A stretch of DNA of 64,000 nt from Epichloe hybrida (lineage: Eukaryota > Ascomycota > Sordariomycetes > Hypocreales > Clavicipitaceae), in NCBI GenBank assembly GCA_019022495.1, contig JAFEKR010000003.1:1922001-1986000 (forward strand), written 5' to 3'. The stretch's first letter is position 1; each line of letters starts with the position of its first letter. This document shows, one piece after another, positions 1-12,670 of the stretch. Below the pieces are notes generated by a model. It ran no database searches and was not told the origin of the DNA. It saw only the letters and a program-made list of their open reading frames with translations. A program made the position numbers and the translations under genes.

Positions 1-102
1 AAGGACACGGTTCGGCCAGCGAACACAGCAAAGGTAGGATACGAAAACTCGATCCAGCGAGCCGTGCTATTCGTCCCGCGATAGATGGGCAAGGCATCCA
101 TC

Positions 103-1939
103 TCATGAGTAAAGTCCGTTCCTGATGTTATCGTACCGACTGTTGGGGTAATGCAGCATGTTCTCCGAGTCGTCCAGCTTACCGAGGGAGCCAGCCATGG
201 CGCGAACAAGACTCTCGTCGCCCTTTTTGTCGCCCGACGCTTCCCAGAAGACGGCACCTCCCAGCCGCTTGCTCTTCACATAGCTCGCCTTGAGCCTGGC
301 GCTCTCGACGTCGTCATAGGAAACAAGCTCGCGGGAGCTGGGGTCGTAGCTCCACGTCGCGCCGGCCCGCTGGTCGAGCCCGACGACGGCACCCGGACGA
401 GGGAGCTGGCGGTAGGGGATGACGCCCTCCTGCGTTGCGTCTCTGCCGGCGCCCTCAAAGGGCTTCCCGAGTCCGTCTGTATTCCCGAACGAGCGCCCGT
501 ACAGGGGCAGGCCCAGGACGATCTTGTTGCCCGGCACGCCGGCCCGCGTGTAATCGGCGACCGCCTGGTCCGTGTCGAACTTTGTGCTCGCGGCTCCCGA
601 GCCATCCGGCCTGATGTTGGACTGGTGCCCGGCCGTCTTGTCCCACGCGCCGGCGTAGTCGTACCCCATCAGATGCCAGGCGTCGACGTACCGATCCATG
701 GCCTCGAGGTCCAGCACGCGGTAGTGCTCCGGCGCCGCCGGCGCCGCCACGGTGAGCAGGTAGCGATACCGCTGCCTGTTGTCGGCGGCGTACCTGTCCA
801 TGGCCAGCCGCGTCTCCCGGAGAAGTTCGACAAAGGACCTCGCCTCGGCGGCATCCCGCGGGTGCTCCCAGTCGATGTCGACGCCGTCCATGCCCCAGTC
901 CGCCATGAACTCGACGGCGCTGGCGGCAAACTTCTTGCGCCCCTGCTCCGAGGCGGCGAATTTGGAGAACTTGCCTTGCCGCGAGTGGGCGGACCCGCCG
1001 ATGGAGAAGAGCGTCTTGAGACCGCGGTTCTTCTTTTTCAGGGCGAAGAGCTGATTCACCACGCCGTAGGCGTTGTTGCCGCGCTTGGACAGGGTGTCTC
1101 CGGCGAAGCGCTTTTCCACGTCGGCGTAGGTGTCGGAGGAGATGCTGTAAATTTTAATTTTTTTTTTTTAGTCTTCTTTCTTTTTTTTCTTCTTCTTTTC
1201 CCTTTTTTGGGTCAACGTCAGAGAAACTTACACTGTTCCATCGGGTGAGAGGTCGCCGAATGCGTAGAGCAGATGGGTGACTTTGTCTGCTGGGAGATTT
1301 TGGGGCTGGCAGTCGGCGTCGTAGATTCCCCTGGTTTTGATACTTAGCTGCTAGAAGGGGGCAAGAAAGTGCCAAGGGGGGAAGAAGGGGGGAAGGGAAG
1401 AAGGGAAAAAAGGCAACTTGGTCGACGTACCAATTTGTGAAATAGAGCACATTCCGCGCCGCCACACTCTTGTTGGGCTTCACGGGAGTCTGTTTGGGAA
1501 CACCGTTGCCGGCCGCTGGCGCGTCTTGCCTGTTCGGGACATGCGACTCGGCAGAGACGACAGAGTCGGCACAGTCGGTCGTGGTGTTGGTCCATTGTTG
1601 CGTCACATTGCCCCATCTCAGCATCCCTGAAGATGACACCGGCAGCGGGACACGGAGCGCCGCCGCCGCCGCCGAAGCCGTGGTGAGCGCCGGCGCGACC
1701 GCGACCGTGACGGCGGAAGTGAAGAGCGGCTCGGCACCGTGGCTGGGGCTCGCCGTTGCCGTGACGTAGACTGTGGTGGGCAGGAAAACGGTCGACGGCT
1801 CGACCTGGATGCAGATCAGATCGCGCCTGTCCGCCTCTAGCGCTTGCGCTTGCGCCTGCTCTCGCTCTTGGTGCCGGGCCGGCGCAGCATTCGCCACTCC
1901 GGCCAGCAAGGGGAGCGCCGAGATGAGCGCTCTATGCAT
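103..1939 (-). CDS. Secreted GH18 chitinase (Chi42-like)
   Basis: Three exons, complement of 103..1144, 1232..1330 and 1431..1939; donors are gtacgt and gtaagt and the joined frame gives 549 aa. The first 18 residues are a signal peptide ending ANA. Residues about 40-165 are Ser/Thr/Ala-rich with no recognised fold. The GH18 barrel starts at VLYFTNWGIYDADCQP and carries the catalytic DGVDIDWEHP, with acid Glu296. The end, YPNSRYDNIRNG, resembles fungal endochitinases of the Trichoderma Chi42/Metarhizium Chit1 type. It should hydrolyse chitin internally, outside the cell or at the wall. Oddities are the long N-terminal extension, His after the catalytic Glu where Tyr is usual, and Ser for Trp after SIGG. 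Function is confident from family motifs; the role (wall remodelling or attack on insects or fungi) is inference. Confidence 0.93.
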
Positions 1940-3235
1940 CGTGTGTGTTGAGGTAGGGACAAGGGAGACTGTGTTCTGTTTCTGTGGTAGTCAAGGACTC
2001 AAGGGGGTTTGATCCGATTCAATAAACGGACGGGGCAAGGGCGATATTTATTGTAACCTGGGAGGAACACCAGATAGAGACGACATCATCGACGGGCTGG
2101 CGACTTGCTGTTGCCCTTTGGACGACAGTACTATTGCTTACCGGATTCCGACGACGACGCGGAGAATGCCTTCTTTGCAGCGCACGCTGGCCGCATCTCC
2201 AGCCGGATCGAGGCTTGGGCGGCTTCAATGGGGGACGGGGGGGGGGGTTCCGGGCACGAGACAATAGGAAGTGAATTCCATATCTGGGAATCCATAGCTT
2301 CGATTTATTGTGGTTTCTGCGGTGCAGCCACGCGGGCCTGCGAATGGCCTTCATGGATATTGGATGTGCGAGCACTAGACATCGTGTAAGTCAAGGGAGA
2401 CTTATTCCCATAGTACCCACTGCCACCACTGCCGAGGAATCCAATGCCCAATGTATGGGCATTTCGCAATTATTGTTTTTTTGAACTGTTCGTCTCTTGG
2501 TCAATCTCTTGCTGTCTTCGCCCCGTCACGATTCATCCTGCGCTGCCGGTATTCGTTCGCGACTTGCAGCAGACACGGCTGTCTTGACTCCTCAACCACC
2601 CATCCGTCTCGCGATCCGTGTAAAGGCGTGCCTTGAACTCCAAAGCAATGGCGCCTACACAAACAGCTGCCGGGTTTTGCTTCCGAGTTCGCCCCCAACG
2701 ATATCACATCGAGCACCGCGCGGCGCAGATCTGTATTTAGCCTTCGACTTATCATCATGTAAGAAATGGCGCGTCGGGAACTGAAAAAACTCCCTGTCTA
2801 TAGGTGGGCTCTTCCTCGAAACCGATACATTGGCGTCGTCTTCTTCTGATGCAGATAGAGTGCCAGGGCGAACAGAAGACTCAATCGTCCGCAACGTCGA
2901 CCAAGTAAGTCCCTCTTTGGGATGAGATTCTTCCGCGGACGACCAGATACAGCTGCCGTTCAGAGGGAGCTGTTCTTCAACAAGACCGGGGCGCCGTCGG
3001 CGTTGCCGTCTGTATACCATCCGGCATGGTCTTTGATGTTGTTTTCAAGTGCCTTGGCGCAGTAGCGACGGATTGTCCGAGACCAGGCTGGTGCCTCCGT
3101 GTGATTTCACAGGGAGCGCGTAGGGCAGGGCGAGGTTTTCTTTTTCTTTTCTTTTTTTTTTTCCTTGCCGATTGAAAGTCGTCATATTTCTTTCATTGTG
3201 TACCTGAGCACGTCGTGCCACGTCAGAAAGACACA
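1940..3235. other. Intergenic, no supported gene
   Basis: About 1.3 kb between the chitinase start and the 3' end of the molybdenum cofactor sulfurase. It should hold the chitinase promoter and the sulfurase terminator. It contains a G10 run near 2237 and a T/C-rich tract at 3137-3162. Some open blocks on the plus strand are bounded by splice-like sites (2759, 2803, 2905) but have no start codon and no recognisable product. Confidence 0.5.
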
Positions 3236-5784
3236 TCATGACAGCCAGCTCTCCACCGTTACAGCATCGCCAACTCGAATAGCAGCCGGTTGGTTAGATA
3301 AGCTGATATCTCCCGACCTTGGCACATGTCGCATATGTACCCCAAAATACACCTTCCCATCGAACCTCCTTGTCTTGGCGAGCGTCGAAAACGGCTCCCG
3401 CCTTATGTTGCCCGTCGCCTGGTCCACACAGACCATTTGGCACCGCCGACAAGCACCAAGTAGTTGAAAGTCACCATGTCCTATGCGGATCCTGCTCCAT
3501 GTATCCTCAGGATAAGCCGCGTGGTCGCCCTCTGTCAGAGAGTCAGATTCAATCACGATGTTGGCTCTGTATGAGTCGTCCGGGACGCCTTCGCCACCCC
3601 GACGAACAATTTCCTCGTTTAGGGCATCTACACTACTACTGTTCACCAATAAGATCGGGCTTTCGTTCGATAACAGAATTCTCCTCTCCCCTGCTTGTTC
3701 AGAGTCCGAATCCGGCGGAGACGGAACGTCGGGGAATGAGCCAGGCAGCGTGCCGTACTTGCCGACGTGTTGGTGTTTCTGAACGTGGACTTTGGCTGTT
3801 CGACTGGACAACCCGATGCCGCCGGCGGGAAATCTCGCCAGAACACAAGGCACGCCTAGTGTTTTCGAGAAGAAGTCGTTGATCTCCGAAGACACATATG
3901 CGCGGGCGGATATTGCTTCTCCGCACACCCGAGAGGACATTTGTTTGGATTCTTGGTCGAGGAGGACTGGGTTGGCAGATAGGGGGATTTGTATCTCCAA
4001 GGGGCAAATCGGGTCATTGATGGGCCCGTGGTGAGATACTCGCAGCACGCCGCTGTCAAAGTCGAGTGCTGGTCGTAGGAGTGTCATCTTCGGGTACCGC
4101 TTCTGACTCAGGGCTTGGCCTGATCCCGGATGAACTAGACACCATTCACGATCCCAGGCTAGGCCCTCGGGTCTGACATCCCAGCGCACTCCGGGCGGTA
4201 CGACGAACCCACCGCAGCTCTTGATGGGGTACACCGTGATGGTCTTAACGCGCACACCAGCGGGGGGGCACACCGAGCTGTGTGTGTCAGTGTGTTGGGA
4301 AATTGGTGCTGCTGGGCCGCCTTCCACGAAAAACCCTCTCAAAAAGGCCAAAAACCGATCCACGTCGGACTCTGTACTCATGGCACCCAAGCTCGCTCGA
4401 ATTACTCCGGTCGGCTTGCCTCCCATAATCTCGCTGTCGACGCCGCATCGGAAGCCGGCAGACAGGTTCCTCTTTAGTTCCCACGGCTCTAATCGCAAAG
4501 CAGCAGCCATATTTCCGGGACTGCACAGTCCTCCTGTTCGAATATGGATGTTCTGAAGTACAGCCAGCTTCTCCACCTCTCCTAGACTTACCCAGCCACC
4601 AGCGCTATTTTTGAGATTGAAAGACACAACTGGTCCAGTTCCCAGAGGGCCAGCCGAGTCTGGTTTCTGCGTATACAGGACGCACACGGGGAGTGAATTA
4701 CCATGCTTCAGCTCCTGCAACCCATGGAATAGTTTTCGCGCCAAGTATGTCGTATGTTGGCTCACGCGATCCATGGAACCGAATAGCTTCAGGTGCACTG
4801 TAATGGCCGAGTCGAGAGCCATGATGTTATGAAACGGCAACGTGCCGTCTTCCAGCCGTTGGTGAAGGAATTGAGACTTTCGAGCGTGCCACTGTTCTTT
4901 CCTGCTGCAGGTCACTAAATCGACTGTGCCGCCACCGAAGTAGCGCCGGCTATCGAAAACACACTCTGCTGACCGCCGAACAATAAGGGCACCGAGATCT
5001 GGAAACCCAAAGATCTTGTACAGGCTGAGAACGACGAAGTCGGCGGCGAAGTCTGCCGAGCTGAGATCCAGTTGCGATGTTGCGCTGAAGGATGCAGCAT
5101 CGAGAAGTGCATACAACGGTTCTGGTCTCCCATTTGAGTGTTCTTTAAGATCTCTGGGCCACGACAGGGGGTATCGTCTACCGTCCATGTGAGACTGAGC
5201 AGAGTAGGCGAATAAAGTAGCTGAGGCGGCTGAGGGGGCTTGACCGACAAACGGTGAAGGTTCGTTGCCGCTCAGATACAAATCCATATCTGATTCATCT
5301 ACACATGTTCTTTGCTTTGCATCTTCTCTGGCTCCCACTAAGCTGGTATGACAGGACTGGTGATATACGTACGAGTATCCTTGTGGAAGCTCCCTCATAG
5401 CCTCCACGACGAGCTTGATGCCTGCCGTGGCATTGGCGACGAAGACCAAGTCATATTCTGCCGGGTCTGCATTGAAAAAACTGAGTAGTCGTAGTCGGAC
5501 GTCGTCTATGCGCGATGTGGAAAGCTGCGAAGATAACGATCCGGAATGCGGGTTACCATAGAGTGTACATGTCATTTCCTGAGCAAATGCGTCCATCAAG
5601 GACTTGGCGCAAAGTGTTGACCCTGCATGGTCTAGATATATGGAGTCTTGTTCCATCTCTGTCAGTATTGAACACAAGCAGTAGATGAGGGCGCATTTGG
5701 CATAATACCTTGGAGCATGGGATATTCCCGGTCTCTGAATTCTTCTACTGCTGCATTGTACCCATTTTGTTGATGGGTGGCCAT
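3236..5784 (-). CDS. hxB: Molybdenum cofactor sulfurase
   Basis: Two exons, complement of 3236..5658 and 5709..5784, giving 832 aa, close to Aspergillus HxB. The small first exon (25 codons ending YPMLQ) is needed to reach the family start. The N-terminal half is a class V aminotransferase/cysteine desulfurase domain: YLDHAGSTL near residue 33, and the PLP lysine in LSLYKIFGF at about Lys240. The C-terminal half is a MOSC domain, with its conserved Cys segment GACRRCQMVCV. Family knowledge: it takes sulfur from L-cysteine and adds the terminal sulfide to Moco of xanthine dehydrogenase and aldehyde-oxidase type enzymes, so it supports purine use. Cytosolic. Shares a 1.1-kb divergent upstream region with the ARS2-like gene. 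Confidence 0.94.
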
Positions 5785-6909
5785 CGCCTTTGAAAACTGA
5801 GGCAAAGCTCTTGGGCTGCTTTGTTAAGCAGACCGACTTCGATAGCTTTATACACGGTCGTTGATCTAAAGGCCCAAATTCCCAAGCGATAAAGTGTAAT
5901 GATGAAGAGTGTTGGAAGAGCGATGAGACTCAGGGTTCACGTGATTGATGTCTTCCTGGGACAAGGCCCTTCATGCACATAATGCACATGGCCGATCTGA
6001 GCAGAGCAGACATTCCTCTTTGTTCCGGGAAGAATAATTCGAGGATGTGGTGTCGACCTTTCCCAGAGGCGTTGTGCGTTGTGGGGGGCAATGATTGAAT
6101 GAATGGCGTCGGTTGTCGCCGCAGATTCGGAGGTCGCCACCTCCCCTCCCCTCGTGAAGACAGAAAGGGATCGGAGATTTTCATTGGTTGATGATGCTTG
6201 CTCTACAGTGCTCGAGGGTAACTCGCACCTCTCCGCATTCATCCGTCGTCGTCCACATCGTCGTCGCACTGCTGCGCCGCCGTGGCCAACGCCAACAGGA
6301 AGGCGCAACCAAACGCCGACTGCAGCAACAGCTGGCAGCTCCACCCACGTTTCTCCGATTGAGCCTCTTCCAACCACCTTCACGGTGCTTGCTGTTCGTC
6401 ACAACCGCATCCAAGCCGCCACGTATCTGCGCAGCATCGCTATCTTTAGATTTGCACGCTCATTGAACTCAGTTCGTTATCCCCTCCTTCCTACGGTTTC
6501 AGACCTTTATTCCCCGATTGTCCCAATTGTCAATCTGTCCCTTGAATCCCGACCTCCCGGCCTCCCGTCACCAAACCATCCTTTTATTTTTTCTCTTCCC
6601 GTTGCCCTCATCATGAATAATTTTTCCCTCCTTACTACACGTTCTGCCCTGAGGAACTTTCTTTTGCCCTCGTCTTGTTTTGTGCCCGTCTTTGGCATTC
6701 ATACTCGCCTCTTACACTTTCGCTTTTATTCTCGATTTGTTCTTTAAAATGTGTTCTCTAACCGTCATCGTATCGCCAATTTACAGACAACCAGTCCGGT
6801 CGCCCGATCAACAAACAAACTTTTCATAGACTGATGAATTGAGCGAAGAGACTTTGTCATCGATTCGAGCTGATATTGGCCCTTTCCTGTCGCGCATTGC
6901 CTTTACACG
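5785..6909. promoter_or_regulatory. Divergent intergenic region, sulfurase/ARS2
   Basis: 1.1 kb between two divergent start codons. The half near the ARS2-like gene (6450-6800) is strongly pyrimidine-rich, as in fungal promoters and 5' leaders. A 214-codon ATG ORF (6103-6747) lies inside it but resembles no protein; it could act as an upstream ORF if transcription starts early. Confidence 0.5.
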
Positions 6910-9673
6910 ATGGATTCCTACAGCTCGCGTCGCGACTCTTCAGGACGGTCACCTTCAGACCGGACCTGGGGTCGGGATGAATCGAGGACACGGGATGAGC
7001 GCTCTGCCGCGTTTTATCGCACAAGGTCCCCTGGTAATAATTCTTGTCCACGCACGCCATTGTCTTGATCAACAGCTTTTACGATCATGGCCAGGCGGTG
7101 CTGATACTCAACGTTCAACCGAGCTAACGGGATTTGCAGAAATTGAAAGAAGAGAACGCAGACGATCCCGCTCCCCAGGCCCAGTGGACAGATATGAACC
7201 TCGGTCTCGCCGGGATGATCGAGATCGAGACGATCGACGAAGGATCATTTCACCGCCAGCAAACATCGATCGCTACGTTCCAGGACAAGAGAGTAGTGCG
7301 CCTGCCGGGATGGCTGTTAACCCACTTGCAGATCCTTCTCGACTCCCGTACCAAGTAGGTTTCTCATACTTTGGTGAATGGTGGAGAATGAACGAAAAAA
7401 TCAAAGACGATAAAGAACGTGCCAAGACTGGCCGTAGACGGGAACCAGAGCGACCACGTGGTCCAGAGGAGCGTGAAAAGGAGAAGAATAAGATTCAAGC
7501 CGCATACGACGCTTACAAAGAAGAGCTGCAGGCCAAAATGGCGCGAGCCTTTGTCTCGGAGCATAAGAAGGAGCAATGGTTCAAGGAGAAATATGTGCCA
7601 GAGATTCGTGACGAGCTTCGGGCTAAACTAAACGAAATCCGCCGCAGTGGCTACAGTCAATGGGAACAAGACCTGGAGACGGGAACGTTTGATGAGTTCT
7701 CACTGGAAGGAATTCCCAAAGCCGAAAGCAATGGCTCTGGCGGTGTTGTCGAGAAGGAAGAAGGAGAGGCCACGGCAAGCAATGAAATCATGGGCGTTGG
7801 AGATCTTCTGCCCGTCAATGGATCCGACATCCGCGACGAGAACCAATTTCAACCAACTCTTCTTATCAAAACCATCGCGCCACACGTTAGTCGGCAAAAC
7901 TTGGAGACTTTTTGCAAGGAGAACTTGGGCGAGGAAGAGGGTGGCTTCAAGTGGTTGTCCCTTTCTGACCCAAATCCGAGCAAACGTTACCACCGTATTG
8001 GGTGGGTGATGCTGCATCCTTCCTCTGAAACAGCTCTTCCAGCTGATCGATCTGATCCGAAGGATGAGGATGGTGATGTGGATATAAGGGATTCACAGCC
8101 GGTTTCGACAGCAGACAAGGCTCTAGAGGCAGTCAACGGAAAGACTGTCAAAGATGAGGTTCGTGGCGATTTTGTCTGCCATGTAGGAGTCCACAACCCT
8201 CCAAACAACCCTCGGAAGAAGGCCTTGTGGGATCTCTTCTCTGCCCCCGAGCGTATCGAGCGGGATCTCTTGTTGGCACAACGATTGGTGAACAAGTTTG
8301 AAGAAGACTTTGGCTCGGACTTCCAGGCGATTTTGAAAGTGGAAGAGAAGGTGGATGATCTTCGCAATGCTGGTCAATTGCAGCCAGCGACGACATCAGC
8401 GCCAGCGAAGAAGGTGAGGAAGCAGCGCGAAGTTGCCCTCGACGAAGCAATGGATGATGAAGACGGCATGGCGGAGGAAGGGGAGGAGGAGGAGGAGGAC
8501 GGTGCCATCGAAGATGAGACGGATGATGAGGATATGCTCATCAAGAAGAAGCAACTTGATCTTCTCATCGAGTATCTACGCCGAGTATTCAATTTCTGCT
8601 TCTTCTGTGTATTCGAGAGTGACTCTGTTCACGAGTTGACACGAAAATGCCCAGGAGGCCACCTTCGACGACCCAGAAGTACTCTATCATCGTCAGCAAA
8701 GGCTGTCGCGCGTGCAAGCGCGACTGGGGAGCCATTTCCAGAAAAGAAGAAGACGGAGCCAGAAGAAGATGGTGAGGCGGCAGAAGGAGACAAGAAATTC
8801 CGGAATTCGTCAACCAAGGCAGAGCAGCAGTTGCTTCGAGCGTACAACTGGGTCAAAACATTTGAGGACAAGATCATGCAAATTTTAGAGCCGCAAACAG
8901 TCGACATCCGCAAGCTCGGTGGTCGTCCTGTTGAAGAAGCTGTTGAAGAAGAACTGGCCAAATTTGTGAAGCAAGAGGACGAGCACAAGTGGCGGTGTAA
9001 GGCACCCGAGTGCACAAAACTTTTCAAAGAGGAGCATTTCTGGAAGAAGCACGTGGAAAAAAGGCATGGCGACTTCCTTGAGGCCATCAAGCAGGAGGTT
9101 TGTCAATATCCCAAGATGACTGATTGACGACCTATTTGAAGTTGCAAACTAACCAGAGTGTTGCAGTTTGAGCTCATCAACGCTTATGTCATAGACCCCG
9201 CACATATTGCACCTTCCAGAACGGATGCCAACTCGAATGGTCACTTCCCACCCGCGAATGGTCAATCAGCTACCGGAACTCCTCGCGGATTCAACTTGCA
9301 GAACTTCTCGATGAACGGCATAATGGGCATGCCGGGATTTCCAATGGCTGGCGGCAGTTTCCCGCCGATGTTCGCTGGCATGCAAGCAGGTGGTTGGAAT
9401 CCAATAACCGATGACCGCTCTGGCGGCGGAGGTCCCATCCGACGAGGTGGCATGGGCAACCGTGGACAATACCGCACTGGCCCCTACGACCGCCGCGGCA
9501 ACCGCTTCGATGGCGGCCGTAACCGTGCAGGCGGGTCTCGCTGGGGAGACGGCGCCGGCGGCGCGGCTAGCGGGCCTCGTGAAGCCGTGCAGGGCCGTAG
9601 CTTAAAGAGTTACGAGGACCTGGACCAGGTCTCTGGCGGTGGTGGCGGTGGTGGCGGAGAGCTCAACTATTGA
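6910..9673 (+). CDS. ARS2/Serrate-type zinc-finger protein
   Basis: Three exons, 6910..7033, 7140..9097 and 9167..9673, giving 862 aa. The start ATG lies in another frame from the long second exon and gives MDSYSSRRDSSGRSPSDRTW, an Arg/Ser/Asp-rich head typical of the family. The middle has the DUF3546-like segment (QVGFSYFGEWWR), an acidic stretch and the conserved block after LLIEYLRRVFNFC. Near the end of exon 2 is a C2H2 finger (WRCKAPECTKLF then HVEKRH), the ARS2 signature. The tail is Gly/Arg-rich and ends in poly-Gly. Family knowledge: nuclear, bridges the cap-binding complex to RNA processing or degradation machinery (S. pombe Pir2, animal ARS2, plant SERRATE). Its targets here are unknown. 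Confidence 0.9.
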
Positions 9674-10205
9674 GTCATATTCGATCTAGATCTACGAGGA
9701 GCCGGATCGGATGGTTAACCGGAACAAATTGAGGAAGTAGGTGCTCATACAATCGACGACTTGTGGACGGTGAAACGTCGATTTGGCCAACAGGAGCAAG
9801 CGAAATCTTGACCATGTCTACAGTTGCGTCTACGTCATCTTTTCGCAGAGGGGCTCTGAATACATCGTTTCAAGGGTTCTTTGACTATGCTCTGAATAGG
9901 CGCTAAATTAGCCAACGGATGTAAAAATAAAACAAAGGGGATCTTCACTGCGATCCATCAAGTTCAATATCAAAATTCCGTATACGTGTTATACAGAGTC
10001 CGATATCACAAGAGAATAGTGGGGTCGGGTGGCGTTGAATCAGCCAATCAAGCATCGCGATGAAACCCACTCACTGAAGGATGGTTTTTTTTTTTTTTTT
10101 TTTTTTTTTTTTCAACCATCAACCAGCCAGAGCCTACCCCATAATTTCCGTATCTCAAACAGTGTCAAGCAATCTGATTGTTCGCAGTCAGTATTCACCA
10201 CCGAA
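9674..10205. other. Intergenic with T28 tract
   Basis: 3' region of the ARS2-like gene and promoter of PXR1. It holds an uninterrupted run of 28 T at 10085-10112, flanked by short inverted arms (gatgg / ccatc), about 95 bp before the PXR1 start. No gene seen. Confidence 0.6.
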
Positions 10206-11383
10206 ATGGGCTTGCTTGCTGAGAACAAGAGGTGAATATTTTCGACTTATCGAATGTGTCGTCACTTTCACCAGCCAAGAATGCTAACCAGGAGCCCGCG
10301 TGACCCACAGTCGATCCAAGATCATCAAAGATCCCAACAATACGAAATGGACTCGAGATACGACGACTTTCGGGCAGAGGATGCTGCGGGCTCAGGGATG
10401 GCAACCAGGTCAATTCTTGGGTGTGCAAGATGCGGCTCACTCTGAGTTGCACACGGCGGCCAATGCATCCTACGTTAGAGTAGTCCTCAAGGACGACATG
10501 AAGGGGTTGGGGTTCGACAAAGCCAAAGAGAACGAAGTGACTGGTCTCGACGTCTTCTCCGATCTATTAAGTCGCCTCAACGGCAAATCAGAAGATACCA
10601 TCGAAGGAGATCAACAAGCTCGAATGGTGTTCAAGACACATCGATACGTAGAGGCCAGATGGGGTCCTATGCGGTTCGTCAGAGGCGGGTTACTCATCGG
10701 TGACGAGATGAAGGAAGAGCCCCAGTCGACAGAGTCAACACCCGCTTCAGACGCGGAAGTACAGGATGCAGACACGGCTGCGGGCGAGAAGCCCAAAAAG
10801 TCTAAAAAGGATAAGAAGAGCAAGAAATGCAAGGCAGCCGATCTGGAGGACAGCGAAACTGTATCAAGTGAAGCCATCAAAAAGCAGGAGAAGAGACGGA
10901 GAAGGGAGGAACGGAGGGCTAAGAAACTCGCTGCCAGTAGCGAACTCGAAGCCCCCGACGAGGACGACACTCGGACCAAGAGGAAATCTAAAAAGGACAA
11001 GGCCAGGTCAAGGACGAGTACGAGTTCTGAAGCTGAGGACGAGCAAATAGACGCGAAGAAGTCGAAAGGGGACAAGAAAGAGAAGAAGAAGCGAAAGAAG
11101 GAGGACGCGGCGGATGCGGAAACTACTACGACGACGGTATCGAGTTCGGCTGCTGCAACGGGTACCTCGACGCCCACGAACACGGGGGGTTTAGTACCGG
11201 GGAGTCGAAATTTTGTTCGATCACGGTTTATTGCGCAGAAGAGGCAGGCGGTGCTGGACACGAAGGCTCTTGCTCAGGTATGTGACTTATCTCAGTATTC
11301 CAAGGTTGGGGCTGCATTGATGCAGGCGCTAATGATTTCTTTTTTTTTTGGGGGGGGCACAGATTTTCATGGTCAAGACGTGA
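10206..11383 (+). CDS. PXR1: PXR1/PinX1 G-patch nucleolar protein
   Basis: Three exons, 10206..10231, 10311..11277 and 11363..11383, giving 337 aa. Both outer exons are tiny: MGLLAENKR at the start and IFMVKT at the end, each matching the family pattern. The G-patch (RMLRAQGWQPGQFLG, later LKDDMKGLGF) lies at residues about 25-75. It is followed by a conserved TGLDVFSDLLSRLNGKS block and a long Lys/Glu-rich nucleolar tail (KKSKKDKKSKK type). Family knowledge: activates the helicase Prp43 in pre-rRNA and snoRNA processing and, in yeast and humans, inhibits telomerase. Located in the nucleolus. The last intron carries a T9G8 run beside its acceptor. Confidence 0.94.
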
Positions 11384-11749
11384 GGGCATTTTACAAGCGA
11401 ACATTTACATGTGGAGTTTTTCTTAAAATACAAAGGCGTTTACTTGGGATATCCGGGAATTATTACCATTTCATTTGAAAGGCGCGTTGACTAGGAACAT
11501 TCGCAGACATCAGTCAAGGAAAGAGGTTAAAAATCAACGATGTTTACAAAGAACTTCCGATTTCAAAGATGTCCATCTTGGTAATTTTGGCAGCGTCTTT
11601 AAATCGTAACGCCGAGTTTAATTTCCGACTCCATGTTTTGCTTAAGTTTTGCTACGAAAAACTCCCAAACGCCGCCTGCCAACGTAGGGCCCGTGCCGAT
11701 AACTTGGTAGACAAATAACCAACTCTTTCTGCTTACAGCTGCAAAGCCT
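11384..11749. other. Convergent intergenic region
   Basis: 3' ends of PXR1 (plus) and the small 71-aa gene (minus) face each other here. AT-rich with no coding signal; it should contain both polyadenylation regions. Confidence 0.5.
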
Positions 11750-12096
11750 CTACTTGGCATTTCGTCCAAAATTGCTGTGCAAACATTGTGAGCATACAAA
11801 GTCTTCAATCTGATGTCGAGCAATTGTCGCTGATGCTGTCGCCGAGACTCACTTGTGGAAGAACTGACTAAACATGCCGCCCTTGGCATGCTGGTCAGTT
11901 ATGCTCTGGCGGCGGAGACTGTCCGAGTTTGTTCTCTTCTGCGACTGGAGCGCGTCGAAGCCGGGCATCCAGCCGGAGCTCTGTCTGCATGTTAGTGGCC
12001 GGAAGGCACTTTTTCTCAATCGCATCGACTTACTCGTCGACGAGGGGCAGTGGCAGTGTTGCTTGTGGGGGGAACGTTCTCGGTGGGCCCGCTCAT
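11750..12096 (-). CDS. Small conserved-looking fungal protein, 71 aa
   Basis: Three short exons, complement of 11750..11774, 11853..11980 and 12034..12096, joined in frame to 71 aa. Donors are gtaagt and gtgagt, acceptors gacag and cacag. Exon 1 encodes MSGPTENVPPTSNTATAPRR; exon 2 holds SSGWMPGFDALQSQKR and LRRQSITDQHAKGG; exon 3 completes SQFFHNNFGRNAK. No single ORF covers it, so simple ORF calling would miss it. I recall similar small fungal proteins with an SQKR...RRQS...FF(H/N)N pattern, but I cannot name a function. No signal peptide or membrane segment; probably soluble. The upstream GGTTTGTT repeats (12172-12195) lie in its promoter. Confidence 0.72.
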
Positions 12097-12670
12097 GATG
12101 GATGATGGAGGATGTATGATGGATGGACGGTGGCTGGAAGTAGTGTGCACTGTGTTGTGTGTTGTGCGTGGTGGTTTGTTGGTTTGTTGGTTTGTGATGG
12201 GAATAGGTTATTACGAGGGATAATGGTTCCGTATTTAAATGTCCCAGGAACCCGTGGTGCCATGTACGCATCATGTATGTTTGTACGCAAACGAGCGAGG
12301 CGGGGGTTGCGGCATCGAACCAACACGTCACGTCACGCCACGATCCGATTGAACGCATTGAACGTTGACGCCTCCTTCTCCCCATGACGCCCATGACGCC
12401 CATAACGCCCGTGCTTACTCAGCCGCCGACGCTCCTGGCCGGCCCTTCTGGCCTCGATCCGCATTCTACCATTACGTATGGTGATTGATGGCCCGAATCG
12501 GTTCGTCCAGCTTTCTTCCCCCTTTTGCCTGCGTGATGGTTTGGCCTTGACCCGTGGATGCGCTCTTGTACTCTATGGCACGTGCTCCGTAATCCGTGCG
12601 CAAACATGCATTCATGACTGCTCAACCCAATCAATGCGGCCGGTCAGCATTTCAATCATATATGTAGTAG

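Noticed and set aside
151..1248. 365-codon plus-strand ORF opposite the chitinase
   Set aside because: Antisense shadow of a high-GC coding exon. The product is low-complexity and resembles nothing; the minus strand has clear GH18 motifs and introns.
2497..3130. Plus-strand open blocks bounded by splice-like sites (gtaaga 2759, tag 2803, gtaagt 2905)
   Set aside because: No in-frame ATG at the start, no recognisable protein, and the joint frame soon ends.
6103..6747. 214-codon ATG ORF upstream of the ARS2-like gene
   Set aside because: Lies in a pyrimidine-rich promoter/leader, has biased composition and no domain. At most an upstream ORF.
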